Shown: positions 53,113 through 64,000, counted from the first letter of the stretch. The stretch: 64,000 nt of DNA from Prinia subflava (GCF_021018805.1 NC_086247.1:132969602-133033601), one strand, 5' to 3'. Notes: a model not told the origin generated them from the letters alone. Made by a program: numbers and translations.

Positions 53113-53560
53113 CATAGAATAGTTTGGATTGGGAGGGACCTTAAAGATCATCTAGTTCCACCCTCTCCTGTTGTGGACAGGGACACCTTCCACTAGACCA
53201 AGTTGCTCTATTCAACCAGGTCTTAAACATTTTGAGGGATGGGGCATCCACAGCTTCCCTGGACAACCTGTTCCAGTGCCTCACCACCCTCACAGCCAAG
53301 AAATTTTCTTAGTATCTAATCTAAACCTACTTTCTTTCAGTTTGAATTTATTCTCCCTTGTCCTGTCACAACATGTTAATGTAAGAAGTCCCTCTCTTTC
53401 TTTTAGGCTCCCTTCAGATATTGGAAAGCCTGATACAATCCAGGACACATTTGGCTTTCTGGGCTGTGAGTGCACATTGCCAACTCATGTCCAGCCTCTT
53501 GCCTGCTCCCACCCCCACGTCCTTGAAATAACAGATATGTGCTAATACGTGCTTAGGTGT
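53113..53560 (-). mobile_element. CR1 LINE 3' fragment
   Basis: Begins 'accatagaatagtttggatt' and 'gaccttaaagatcatctagt', the reverse complement of the CR1 3' tail, then 'cttccctggacaacctgttc' and broken ORF2 C-terminal sequence on the minus strand (for example RTRENKFKLKESRF, and CALTAQKAKCVLDCI near 53450-53500). Same orientation as ITGA8, 5'-truncated, with a small internal deletion likely. The far end is approximate. Confidence 0.9.
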
Positions 53561-54837
53561 TGGAATTAGTGCCTCCTCTGACACCTTGGTAAAGCCCAAA
53601 AGAACAGTGAAAGATTTCTAAAGAAGAACGAAGAAAAAAGGTAACCGTTTGTAGTATATTAAGTATATTAGTTTTGTAGATTACAGTCCAAAAAACAGAG
53701 GCTTTACTAAAAGAACAAAAGGAACAGGCTGTAGGAAAAGGCTGGTGTCTTTAAGATATACTTCTGAGATGTGAGGTTGCACAGAATTTCTATCATCTTT
53801 GATAACAGCATTACTTCTTGTAATTTTTTTCAAACTAGGTTAGAAGCCCATTAATAAAGTCACTGACAGAAGGAGAATAAGGAAATACCTTGTAAGTTAC
53901 TTTCAACTTCCTTAAAAACATTTGCCTTCTGAAAGGAAATTAACTTGCTTTCTCCCACTCTCACCCTTGAGGCCCTTTTGAACATTCCAGGCACTAACAG
54001 AAAAAAGCAGGCTCATGTTGCAACAGCTTGGGAGATACATGTGCAGATGAGGCGATTCAGACTTGCTGTCCAACAGAGAATACACGAACACTCTGCTTGT
54101 TTGCAGGATAGTGTTTCATCTTTGCTCTTAAAAAACAAACAGATCCAAAAAGGAAAAACACTGCATGTTCAGCACAGCTCAGCAGGACTTCAGTCAACTT
54201 TAGTCCTTCTGTGAACACTGGCACATTTTACATTTTAATTGCATTTTTGGTCCATTCGTAACATAAAAGAATTGACAACAAGGAAAAGGAACTTCGTCAA
54301 GTTTATACTGCAGTTAATGTCCAATAATGATATTGGAGACTGAGACACCCTTAATAATGGTAAAACACTGGTGTGTTGTGAGAGGAGACAGCAGTGTCCA
54401 AGTGTCTGGGGGTCAGCAGGGCTCATTAACTCTGGCTGGGAATTGGTACCATGGGATTCCAGGCTGGAAGGACTAAGGGAATTTGGCAGCATTACTTTCT
54501 GCTATTGGTATTGTTTACTGGTTCAAAATTTGAATTATGTGAATACCTCTATTCCTAGAAGAAATGTGACAGTATTTGTGTAGTATTATAAATAAGATAA
54601 TGGGAAGGAGTTGAACTTGTGCTGGGTCTGAACAGAATGGTCCTGTCCTTCCTATCTTTTGGAGGCATGGCTTATCTTTATCCTGGGCTGTGCACGTAAG
54701 GATAACTGAGAGTTGATGGAATGCCCCTTCCTGAAAGGAACCTCTTTATGTGCTGCTTTCAGCTGGTACAGCCTATGTAGTTATCCTTGCTGTCAGTTGT
54801 CTGCTTCATTATTGCTAACACTTTGATTTTACTTTAC

Positions 54838-54985
54838 CTTGTTGTTGCGTTCAACCCCAGTGTAATCTGCTTCAGGTGGAATCTTTATATGCAGCTCAGC
54901 TTCATAGGCTCCTTCTCCATCATTCCTTGGATTTATTATGAGCATGACACAGTTTTCCTCTCCAATTATTAGCTGATCTGTATCC
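54838..54985 (-). CDS. ITGA8: ITGA8 exon e20: calf-1
   Basis: One base finishing a proline codon plus 49 codons (140-188). It runs from DTDQLIIGEENCVMLIINPR through NDGEGAYEAEL and PPEADYTGVERNNK. 'N-GEGAYEAEL' and 'PxEADYxGxxRNN' are very conserved in calf-1 of alpha-8 and alpha-V. The acceptor is TTCTGTACAG; a second AG eight bases inside would break the frame. The donor is AAG/GTAAAG. One odd point is a cysteine in ENCVML, where I recall no cysteine in related chains. Upstream phase 2, downstream phase 0. Confidence 0.95.
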
Positions 54986-55934
54986 CTGTACAGAACATAC
55001 TACTTGTCAGGAGTTAAAATATGCACAATTATGAATTACATATGAATAAAGCAGAAGGACATTTGGCTCTCAGAGCATCTGTTCTGGAAAATACTCTGTG
55101 AATACAAAATAAAACATTTTCTATAAAAATGACCCCATGAAAAAGTATACCAGCACCTGGCTAGAAAAGAGGTCAAGAGAAAACATCACCGTGGCCAAAA
55201 TGGACTACCACAAAACTTGGAAGTAACTGCTATAAAATTTCAAAGCCTGACTACTTTCTAAACAGCAACAAGTATTTAGTGGAGGAATCACTTGCCACAG
55301 GGGTCTCATCAGCATTGTTTTCTGGAGGACACAAAAGTGGTGTTTTTCTCCTCATGTCCATTGTAATACAATGACAGAAATTCTCCTGAGAATTGCAATG
55401 GCACTGTGCCATTTTGTTTCACAGCTACAGACTGATTCTGGTGAGGGTCAGGTAACTCTCAGACATTCCCCTCTTGTTCTGCTTGGCATGTTTCTCCCTC
55501 CATAGGAGAAGCAATTGACGTGTTTCGAAAATTTTATTTTGAGATCAATTTAATTCACTGTATGTTGAATTCAGGAGAACTGTGTCCAAGTTCAAAGTCA
55601 CCTCCACACTGAAATAAAAAAAACTTGAAACCCCCTATGAACAACAATTTGTCTCATCTCGGTTCCAAAGAACTAGAACCACTCCTAACAAACACCTGCA
55701 AACTATATTTTCTATGATAACCATTAAATATCATTAATGTGGTTTGCAAGTGTATATTTCTCTATTTCTTGGTTTTATAGCTGAAATGGATGCACAAATT
55801 AAAATCTGAAAATCAGGTAAGAATGATTAGCTGCAACAAAAAACAGAACTGTGTTCTACGTACGTCATTCTTTGCAACAATTAGCAGAGTCTGAACTTTC
55901 TTATATACAGAACAATTTATTTTGTTTAACTTAC
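54986..55934 (-). other. ITGA8: ITGA8 intron e19-e20
   Basis: A 0.95-kb phase-2 intron with donor GTGCC/GTAAGT. No repeat or exon was recognised. Confidence 0.85.
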
Positions 55935-56002
55935 GGCACTGCAGAAAGTTGCAAGTCAGGAATACATAAGTTGTCCTCCCCACAGTCAACCAGAATATAA
56001 GC
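55935..56002 (-). CDS. ITGA8: ITGA8 exon e19: genu, start of calf-1
   Basis: Twenty-two codons (117-138) plus two bases (CC) of a proline codon: AYILVDCGEDNLCIPDLQLS then AV. The short disulphide loop CGEDNLC is the integrin genu, the knee at which the receptor bends between thigh and calf-1; in alpha-V the same loop contributes to a metal site. The acceptor is GCAATGATGCAG, with a T-rich run further upstream. Upstream phase 0, downstream phase 2. It is the smallest exon but one in the window. Confidence 0.96.
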
Positions 56003-56475
56003 CTGCATCATTGCAAAGTAAAAAAATTATAATACAGTTAGAACATGCCTCAAAGTTTAAATCACTTCATTAAATATTGCTAACCCAAGTGTCTTAAATA
56101 CCACTAGCACTGCCTTAGTGAATTAATTTTTTTTCTTCTCTCTGTAAGTTCCTTTTCACATGGTAATTGGAGGTTGGAGACTATTTAGATGGTCAAATAT
56201 GTCCTTAGCAGAACAATATAATCTTCAGGCCCTTTTCCACACTAACTTGGCTTTCATATTCTAGAAGGCAATCATAACTATGAGCACAAAAAAGTTTTGG
56301 AAATACATGAAAAGTCTGTTGGTTCTATATTTATATTCAATATACATTTGTGTTAATTAAATTCCTGTTGTGTAATTTCTGGCTGTGACACTCTCTTTTA
56401 AGGAAGATGACACACATAATATTTGTAAATGCTTTCATGTTTATATACAGAAAATGTGGCATGCAAAATTCATAC
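56003..56475 (-). other. ITGA8: ITGA8 intron e18-e19
   Basis: The shortest intron here (473 bp), phase 0, donor CAG/GTATGA. AT-rich, nothing else seen. Confidence 0.88.
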
Positions 56476-56613
56476 CTGCTCTGCTAGTGAGTTTTTCTGG
56501 TAATAGTTCAGTATTGGCTTCACAGTCAAACTATCTTCAAAACTGGACTCATCCAAACTATAATTGAAGTTTATATTGATGGGAGATAGTTTATCTCTAA
56601 ATTCTGTTTCATC
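56476..56613 (-). CDS. ITGA8: ITGA8 exon e18: thigh domain, C-terminal strands
   Basis: Forty-six codons (71-116), phase 0 both sides: DETEFRDKLSPINI then NFNYSLDESSF, ending PILNYYQKNSLAEQ. 'FRDKLSPIxIxxNYSLDE' is a strongly conserved thigh-domain block and matches alpha-8; NYS is a sequon. The acceptor is CACTCACAG and the donor CAG/GTATGA. It joins VYLR of the previous exon without a gap. Confidence 0.97.
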
Positions 56614-57761
56614 CTGTGAGTGACAATCACATAATAAAAACCAATGGTTTACTATGTTTACTTCAGTTGGTATGGTATGACAACAAATTCAGACTTCTGA
56701 AGGTAAAGATGTGGTCTTTATTGAAGGTAAAGACATGGTTCTTTGAGAGATGCTGGCCAAATTTTGGCTGTATGTGGTGTCATTAGGAAAGCAAAGTGAC
56801 TCACCAGTAACAGGAATGCCCAGAACACATTGCCTCCACAGCCCCACATCTGGATGAAGCTGGCTGAGCTGAGTAGACTCAGAAATTTTTCAAAGCATTA
56901 GCCTACAATGAAGCTGTTTAAGAGAGACACACAGAACCAACTCCTATCAGCTACTGCCCCCCTTCCTTTTGAAATAGAGGTAGGGCATGTGTGGATTTGT
57001 GGAGGTAATATTGCTGGTTTGTACCATAACCAAGGATTTATAAGAATTAGCAATTGTAAAATTCAACCATCTTTATTGTCTAGATATGTCCGTATCTAGT
57101 GTTTGAAACTTCCCTATTTCACCTCTCAATGTATCTCTTGGCTCAGACTTGGAATCTACTTCAATTGCATGAGGTAACTCCACCTGCAAGTGAGCAAGTG
57201 TTGACCCTTTTTCCTTTACAACTTAAATTCCACAATTTTAGTTTTCTAAAAGTATTTTAAAATATCTTTTAAAAAGTTTTAAAAATGTAAAAATTTTAGG
57301 CCAATATTTCTGGTATGACTCCCTTAAAATCTTATAAACCTGAATTGGTGTGATATTTACCATTAGTTTATTACTGCACAGTGAATACTAAAAAATTAAA
57401 GGGATACCAAAAAAAGAAAGCAATCTTGAATTTTTGTATCAGAAGATGCAGTATTTGATCAGAATTTCCAGAAGAGTATGAAATGAATGTATTTTTACAC
57501 AGAGAAATTCTACACTCTTCAAAATCAGTCTTTCATGTATTCTTATATTGACAAAAGCCACAGATTTGCAGAGGGAATTTTTTCAAGGTAGCAGTATGCT
57601 CTGGACATACTGAACATACAGAGGAGGTCAATATTGTATCCCATTTCTGTAATTTTGGAAATTATTCTTCTTTTTCCAGTGACTCCTTTTTTATTATTAT
57701 CTTTAAATCCCTGGTAGTACTGAAACAACGATGGAAACCAAAAATATTTTAAACAGCTTAC
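56614..57761 (-). other. ITGA8: ITGA8 intron e17-e18
   Basis: A 1.15-kb phase-0 intron with donor AGA/GTAAGC. It contains an imperfect 24-bp tandem duplication (56698-56745) and otherwise nothing recognised. Confidence 0.85.
56698..56745. repeat. Imperfect 24-bp tandem duplication
   Basis: Two adjacent copies starting tgaaggtaaaga (56698-56721 and 56722-56745) differ at a few positions, mostly transitions. Located 85 bp outside the e18 acceptor. Confidence 0.75.
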
Positions 57762-57916
57762 TCTGAGATAAACAAGGAAGTCCTGGCAATGGAGTTGTTT
57801 CTGTCTTTCCATCACAATGGAGAAGTAGTGATGTGGCTGATGGTAATCAAAGAAGAGGGTCCTCCTAACAGCTCCTTTCTGTTTCAATGAATCTAATTGT
57901 AATTCACCTTTCAGTA
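57762..57916 (-). CDS. ITGA8: ITGA8 exon e17: thigh domain
   Basis: Two bases finishing a valine codon plus 51 codons (20-70). It runs from LKGELQLDSLKQKGAVRRTL through FFDYHQPHHYF to QKQLHCQDFLVYLR. 'LQLDxxKQKGAxxRTLF' and 'CQDFxVYLRDE' (across the junction) are conserved thigh-domain blocks of the alpha-V/alpha-5/alpha-8 group. The acceptor is TTTGTATCCTTTAG and the donor AGA/GTAAGC. Upstream intron phase 1, downstream phase 0. The cysteine in HCQD pairs with one further upstream in the thigh domain, a family inference. Confidence 0.96.
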
Positions 57917-58145
57917 CTAAAGGATACAAATAAATAAATTAGTGATTGATTTAACAGAAGGAAAATAGTAAAGAATTAATTATGTATTACAACTAATTAA
58001 CCTAAGCAAGTCTTCCAAGAATAATTAATCCATGTTGTAAGTGCCTGTCTAAAAGCCACTAGGTTTTGATCCAAATTATGCAAGATGTGTAATTTAACCA
58101 TTCTTGTTTCACTGAAAGATCATATGTGTACAGGACTTCTGTCTC

Positions 58146-58162
58146 TTTTTTTTTTTTTTTTT
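58146..58162. repeat. Poly-T run (17 T)
   Basis: Seventeen consecutive T on the plus strand within the short intron between e16 and e17; poly-A in the transcript sense, so it is not part of an acceptor tract. Confidence 0.9.
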
Positions 58163-58266
58163 GCAAAACAGGACATTCTCCAACAAGTTATATTCTTTGT
58201 TTTATTTAGAAAATGACTAAATCTGAAACAAAAATCCTCTAAGTGAGTAATAAAATGTTTGTGTTT

Positions 58267-58310
58267 ACATATATATATATATACACATACACATACACAT
58301 ACACAAATAC
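58267..58310. repeat. TA dinucleotide and ACATAC microsatellite
   Basis: A (TA)n run of about 8 units merges into four units close to ACATAC. It lies about 130 bp beyond the e16 donor. Such a compound repeat is probably length-variable between individuals. Confidence 0.9.
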
Positions 58311-58438
58311 TTTTTTTAAAACTTCATTTTCTTGCCTTAGGAGGATCTCACTCCTAATGTCTTTCCAAGTGTAGGAAAAAGATACATCTGAAATGGAGCA
58401 GGACACGGTAAATTCTATGAATAGAAAACATTTCTTAC

Positions 58439-58494
58439 CTATCTCATCTGAAATACTTTGACCTTCAAAATCTGTGCAGACTCTTACAGTAAAG
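58439..58494 (-). CDS. ITGA8: ITGA8 exon e16: thigh domain (first exon in window)
   Basis: Fifty-six bases: one base (C) completing a codon that is probably cysteine, 18 codons (FTVRVCTDFEGQSISDEI) and one base of the valine finished by e17. 'C-FxxRVCxxxxGQSI' is the conserved thigh segment with a cysteine pair. The acceptor is TTTTTTATATGTAG and the donor ATAG/GTAAGA. Upstream phase 2, downstream phase 1. It is the smallest exon found; its place is fixed by the motif and by the intact frame into e17. Confidence 0.93.
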
Positions 58495-61400
58495 CTACAT
58501 ATAAAAAAATAGAAGTAATTCATTATTAGAAAATGGACTGACCTGGGAATCAGCAGTTCTGAAGTAATATTTTTTATGTTTTATTTTCATTTTGCTTAAA
58601 AAGACATTAACTGAGATGGTATCTAGCTACCTATGATATTCCCTAATTAAGTCAGGAAGTCTCCTAGGCTTCACTAATAATAAGAGAAGATAGTCTATGA
58701 ATAATTCCTGGCAAAGCTATGGAGAAGATTCTCCCATATGGTCCCAGTAGTTCTTGAGAGAGCCCATGATGACCCTTCCAATAATATTGCCAAAGCTGGG
58801 TTCTTTATTCTGAAGTTCAGCAAACCACCTTTGGAGCAGGCTGTCTGTAGAAATCTTTTCTGGTTCATCATCTGGTCAAATCAGAAAAATCTTAGCCCAT
58901 GTTGTCAATGCTCAAGCTGTTTTCCAGCAAATTAAATCACTCAGGATACCAATGTGTTTCACTGGCATTACTGTAAGATTTTCATTATTTCAACAGGCTA
59001 TAATGAATTCCAAACATAAAACCTAAATTGTTCTATTTTTGTGGCATTAGACTAACCCAACTGCATTGCCTTTATTAAGTTTTGCAGAAAGTGGCACTTA
59101 CATGACCTAAACCAAAGCACAGAGAAACTGGTGATTCATGTTCTTTATCTAGTACACTAAAGCAATGCATTCCACAAAAAGCAACACATCATAAGTTAAT
59201 TGTTTTTAATTTGCCTGTTCTGAATGTACAGCAAGCTCTTTTGAGCCTAGAAATACATCACAACTATAACAATATAAATGTCACCTCAGCCATAGGTAAG
59301 TCTTTTCCCATAAAAAGTATTTCTGTGTAAGACTGGCAACAAATGTGCAGTTATACTCAACAACTGATAGGGGAAGCCTTTTATAGTTTTCCTGACAAGT
59401 GGCAAAACAAGAAATCTGTTACTGGAATGATGTTCTTGATTTTTGATTTCTGCTGTCATCTGCCACACAGACTTAGTTCTGCATTCCATAATTCCTAATG
59501 AAATCCTGTATAATGTAACAAAATTGCTCAGGTGAAAGATTCTTGCAAGTGTTTCTGGTTACCAATCATTCTTAAAGAGAATTTTCATGGCTTCATAAAT
59601 GTCTTAGTTTGTATATGGACAACAAATTGTAGGTCAGCATTAAAATCAGCTTGAGTTAAATAAAAATATTTGCATTATTAATTGATCTTGATCTCCTTAC
59701 TACTGTTATACTGCATACTAATGTTCCTATGCAGTGGATACAAAACCACTAACATAACGTTAACATAACATTCTAATTGCATGTTCCTTTCTTCTGACAG
59801 ATATAATGAAACTGCTACGTCTGGGATATGTGTCACTCTCATGACCTTGATGAAAAATCTTTTTCTTGGAAAAAAAAGCATCATTACTTATTGGGGAACA
59901 AGGATGGCATAATGCCATTAATCTCTGCTGAACTTTAGCCTTCAAATGACTTTCCAGTCCATGCAGAAATTGCAAATTTATTCATATTCCTATTTCTTTA
60001 CAATTATGAGTTATACATGAAGAACCAATTATTTCCAAATACCCGAGGACAAAACAACAAAAATGAGGAAATCTTGTGTAATTCCATAAATGCAATTTAG
60101 ACATCAGACTTCACAGGTCAGTCGCACATGTCAGAGTATAAAAGTGTATTTCCTCAAATGTAAACTCAAGAGCTGCCATTTTATTAAACTTAGTTATCTT
60201 GCTTTGGAGGAATGATATAAATTTTGCCCTATCATGTTTGAACAGAGGTTGCATTCTAAAATGCAACTTGGAATGCTTTACTTGTTAAACAGAACAATGT
60301 CAGTGTATGTTTTATTTACTGCAATAAACAGAATAATTCATCATATATATTTGATAACTGAAGTCATGTTCTTTAGATATTACTCTGAGAGCCAAGATTT
60401 ATTCCTTCCACTCCAGGCAGAGCATGTCAAAAAGGGAATGGCAGAGCAAAAAGGCAAAAATTTGGAGTGGATAATCTCCCATACTCCAGCCACACAAGAG
60501 GAAAGACTACGGTTTTAGCATAATTTTGCCACACATTTGTGATTTTATTATTTAGTTCAGAAACAGTGCAAAAGACATCAAATATTTCAATTGCAAACTT
60601 AGATGAATTTAGATTTACTCATCACTTCAACAAGAAGATGCTGGGGAGATATTGAGGGATGTTTTAGCATCAAGGAAAAGAAAAGCAGAGGGAAAGACAG
60701 ACCACATAAGAGGACAGGATTCTAAAGAATTCAGAGATTTGAGATCTGACTCCTAGGCACAGTGAGAAATAAAATAGCTGAGCTTTTGAGCTTTCTTGTA
60801 GCAGCAATCACCAAACAACACAATTAACAATCAAAGGAAGAAAACTTCAGCAAGTAAGAAACAAATGGGAAATAGTGCATCATCCTAAAGCATATGAACT
60901 TTTTATGTGCTGTCAATCTTGCCTCTCTGAAGAGATCCCCACATCACATTTATTCTGCAGTGTCTGTCATCACTATGAGATTATGCTTTGAATAGTATTT
61001 GACTGTAGGTACAAAATAGAGGGAAAGCCTTAAAACTGAACACACTACCTTTTCCTGATAATCTTCGGGCAATAAAGCAGTTTGTTTAAAATAATTTTAT
61101 GTTCTTCAGGTAGACAGAAATATTTTTACAAGAACAAGAAGCTTGAAAATATTCCTTTCTTCAAAACTACTCTTGGCACAGATGGGAGCAGTCTCTTCAA
61201 AAGTTAACTCTAATAAAATTACCTAATATCACCAGAAGTGGTGAAAAGTTAGTTAATGTATAATATTTTCTAGACCACACTTAGTACCCAAAAGAAATTA
61301 TTTTGGTCTGGCTACTCTAGCAGCTGGAAAAAAAACCAGAAAACTTACTTCAGAAGGTGAAAAGCATGGCATTAGCAGATCCTACCAGATGTCATTTGTC

Positions 61401-64000
61401 ATTGCTAACAATTTCTTTAGTGCCCAGGTTTGCAGGTGGAGAGAAGGAATGGAGAATACCTTAGCAGAAATGCAATGTAAGCTTTAATGCTATGGGCTTC
61501 CATTCTGTGTGAGGCTGATACTCCACCCCCAAGGTCACAAACCTCCACAGAAGAGAGGAAGCTGTTACTGTCTACTGATGAATGACCTTTAAACAGTTTC
61601 CTTTTGAAGTACATTATGTAAAAGCAAGTCAATACACCTCTATTATGATGCTCTAATATTTGCCATGCATTTAGATTTTGCTATGGCAAAGACTAATCCA
61701 GTGACCAACACACAGTTTTAATGCTGAAGGCATCTCATGGCTAAGCTACATCACATATCCAGGCTGCAGTAGCACTAGGGCTGCTAGATAAATCAAGTGA
61801 CTGCCCTTTGGATGTCTCTAGGGCTACTGAAGCTAAAACCTGGCACAGAGGTCTCCTGTACAGCAACTCAGGTGTACAGTAGTTGGTAGCACCTGACACC
61901 ACTGCCTACCCCCCTTTGACCAGCCCTTGAGAAGTGAGGTATCTGTCTTCTGACTCTTGGCCACTTGCTTTGCTATCCAACCCATGGAGTCAGGCTGCCA
62001 AGAGTCTCTGGAAAATCTCACACAAATTCATCTCAACATTGGCCCCTGTGTCCATATCCATGGGGCACCAATCACATCCTCTTTCAAATTAGGTCAATGA
62101 GAAAAGAAAATACTAGCAGTAGAAAGGAGCAAAAGCAGAAACACAGTCTAACCTATGCAGCTAGGAAAGGCTGAAATATTATTTTGGGGGTTTATATCTT
62201 TGGTAGGAATTTTGTATTCAGCTTTTTTTAAAGGATATGTAGAAATGTCTTATTTACTGAATCTAGCTGACTCCAAATCATGAATATTTTATTACTACTT
62301 TAACAGTAAGAAATTTGGAGATAAATGAGCTTCTTTTTTTTTGAAGTACTTTTATAGTAGGAACTCAAAGATCAGAAATTTCAAGCACTCTGCTTCTGGT
62401 TTTAGTGGGTTTACAGAAGGTGGATAGTTTACAACGCAGATCTCAAATCAGACATTCAAACCTGAAAAGCACTTGCAAATAAAAAATAGCCTACAAATAT
62501 AAAAATAGAAATATAAAATATATATAGCAAATCTATTCTACAAATAGATTTTTATCACGATTGGACACTTCTACGCAACTTTTGGTAAGTCAGGTAACTT
62601 CTCTGACTTACTGCTCCTCTACAAAACAGAATTAACAATATTCACCTTAAATTAGTGGGAGGTGAGTAAAAACTTTTGTAGATGCAATTTAAGAACAAAT
62701 ACATGAGGTAGCTAGTGGGTAATCAAACATCAAATGGTAATAAAAATACCAGTAAATTAGACCTGCTGACAGCTAGAATCCAATCTTGAACATAATAAAT
62801 CACATGATGTGGAAAGAGGTTTTGAAAAATGAAAATCTTTAATTAATTTACCTCTTTTTACATATATTAACTTGAGTCTTTCACACTTAGGGGAAAAAAA
62901 AGTCCTTTTCTATGTTCTTTAATACCTTCAAAGTTGCAAAATTTTTTATAGATTTGTTAGTATTGGGAACTCAGAAACAGCCCCATTTTGCATGCAGCAG
63001 AGAATGAATTATGTGTTTCTAGAAGTTTAGGATGGTTCTCTTTGAGCTGTGCATAAAAATGACTTTTTGAGCATGTTTCCTCTGCTGCTTCAGCTTTGCA
63101 ATTTATATCATGGCAGAAATAATATTTTCCTAATACTTGGAAAGGTACAATAATCCACATTATTCATGCACACATACTTCCTGAAACTTTTCTGGTAGGA
63201 GGTTTCCTTTCATTCTAATTTTGCAGTGTCAGTCAGCAGAGTTTTATACAAGTTGCACAGCTGGCTAAGAGGTACAGAAATCTGTCCCATGGGACTGAGG
63301 AATTCTTTGCCTGTTGGAGTTTCCCTACTAATTGTTTTCATATGTACAATACAAGCTTATATCAACTAAGGAAAAAAATTACAATGTGGAAAAAAGCAGC
63401 TGCTCTTCAGTCATTTCATAACATGAACTAAATCTTTAGGGAATAGTATTTTAGAATAAAGCAGACAGAAATTAAATTATGCTCCTATTAAAACTCTTGT
63501 AGATATGAGCCAAACTTCTGGCTTATTATAGTGGGGAAATGAAAAGAAAAAAAAAATATCTTAAAGGAGTATGCATTTCTTCCTTCCTTTTCCAAACAAT
63601 ATCTCAGAACAAGAATATTTTTTAAGAGAGATGTTTTTCCTCTTGTGCAAAAACCCACCTTTTCTTTCAATACCTGTTGTTAATTGTTACGGTTCCAAAA
63701 TATTTCCCATTATGATATCAGGAATTTTTTAAAATTCTTAAAATCTGGCGTTGTGAAACAACATAATTTGGATCAATGAGCATGCTTCAGCTAAGTGTCA
63801 AGTATTTAAAATTTTTTTTACATTAAACGTTCAAACAAAAGATAATTGAATCAAAAAAATCCAAAGGCCAAAGCTTTGTAAAGTTCTGGGATTGAGTAGT
63901 TCCACCAAGTGCCTTCTACATTGCCATGTAGATGGGAAATTTTCTACACTGGATGTATAAATGAGGAACATGATATAAAATATGAGAAGTCCCATGAAGT
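58495..64000 (-). other. ITGA8: ITGA8 intron upstream of e16 (incomplete)
   Basis: At least 5.5 kb. I searched the minus strand for the expected upstream exon (ending in a split Cys codon, with an NKTC-like stretch) and did not find it, so it should lie beyond 64000. The region is AT-rich. It has a short inverted repeat at 62529-62551 (arms aaatctatt/aatagattt) and no recognised transposon or RNA gene. Confidence 0.75.

Larger units (their letters stand above)
48460..54837 (-). other. ITGA8: ITGA8 intron e20-e21
   Basis: A 6.4-kb phase-0 intron. It has a 17-bp perfect tandem duplication (48613-48646), a 138-codon minus-strand open frame of unknown nature (49000-49416), a plus-strand exon-like segment (51117-51193) and a CR1 fragment (53113-53560). 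Nothing else could be named. Confidence 0.8.
57917..58438 (-). other. ITGA8: ITGA8 intron e16-e17
   Basis: A 522-bp phase-1 intron with donor ATAG/GTAAGA. It contains a run of 17 T (58146-58162) and a TA/ACATAC microsatellite (58267-58310). Confidence 0.85.
600..58494 (-). other. ITGA8: ITGA8 locus, 3' half: integrin alpha-8, 15 coding exons
   Basis: Integrin alpha-8 is a type I membrane glycoprotein. It pairs with integrin beta-1 and binds RGD ligands such as nephronectin, fibronectin, vitronectin and tenascin; it is known for roles in kidney morphogenesis, mesenchyme and neurons. The sequence shows fifteen minus-strand exons with GT donors and AG acceptors. Their joined frame gives 544 codons and a stop, a little over half of the roughly 1,050-residue family length. 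Family identity rests on the RGVSHPP start of calf-2, GPLVEHIYE, a basic RKR cleavage site, RSRLWAQTF, the IPLWVIILAILLGLLVLALL helix and the CGFFDRARPPQDDM tail. Alpha-V and alpha-5 differ clearly in the helix and tail. Residue numbers in the exon entries count from the first complete codon visible here (fragment numbering). Promoter, signal peptide, beta-propeller and RGD-binding head lie outside the window. Confidence 0.96.

Noticed and set aside
58541..58570. Possible 16-base mini-exon (between ttacttcag and gtcagt on the minus strand)
   Set aside because: Does not encode the expected upstream thigh sequence and does not fit the required phase; chance splice-like sequence.
61050..61100. 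Minus-strand segment ending EDYQEK next to a GT
   Set aside because: No acceptable acceptor upstream and no similarity to the missing ITGA8 exon.
1..64000. CRISPR arrays, operons, tRNA or rRNA genes
   Set aside because: None seen; the window is vertebrate intron-rich DNA.

Overview
The window is vertebrate nuclear DNA, almost certainly from a bird. It is AT-rich and intron-dominated. It carries several CR1 LINE fragments, some ending in the avian 'AGAATCATTTAGGTTGGAA'-type 3' tail (read here in reverse complement), and one probable avian ERVL-type LTR.

Only one gene is recognised. It lies on the minus strand and is the 3' half of the integrin alpha-8 gene (ITGA8). Fifteen consecutive coding exons run from 58494 (most 5' in the window) down to the stop codon at 600-602. 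All have GT-AG borders, and the reading frame stays open across all fourteen junctions. Together they give 544 complete codons plus a stop: the end of the thigh domain, the genu, calf-1, calf-2 with a dibasic heavy/light-chain cleavage site, the transmembrane helix, and a short GFFDR-containing cytoplasmic tail. The N-terminal half (signal peptide, beta-propeller, start of thigh) lies beyond position 64000. The 3' UTR starts at 599 and probably continues past position 1.

Layout from low to high coordinate, which is 3' to 5' for the gene: 1-599 is 3' UTR; 600-2051 holds the tail and transmembrane exons; 2052-23959 is two large introns of 9.3 and 12.5 kb with a single 102-bp exon between them, holding an LTR remnant and three CR1 pieces; 23960-43063 holds seven calf-2 and calf-1 exons spaced 1.8-5.7 kb apart, with CR1 pieces in both orientations; 43064-54837 is two introns of 5-6 kb around one calf-1 exon; 54838-58494 is a dense cluster of five exons in 3.7 kb; 58495-64000 is the start of a further intron with no exon found.

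Exon numbers used here (e16-e30) assume the 30-exon layout I recall for vertebrate ITGA8; the number is an inference, the order is not. No bacterial-type genes, operons, CRISPR arrays, tRNAs or rRNAs are present. Nothing here amounts to a new biological system. The points worth a second look are small: an antisense exon-like segment at 51117-51193, an unexpected cysteine in calf-1, a 14-bp perfect inverted repeat, a G-rich tract, short tandem duplications, and a few long unassigned intronic ORFs.
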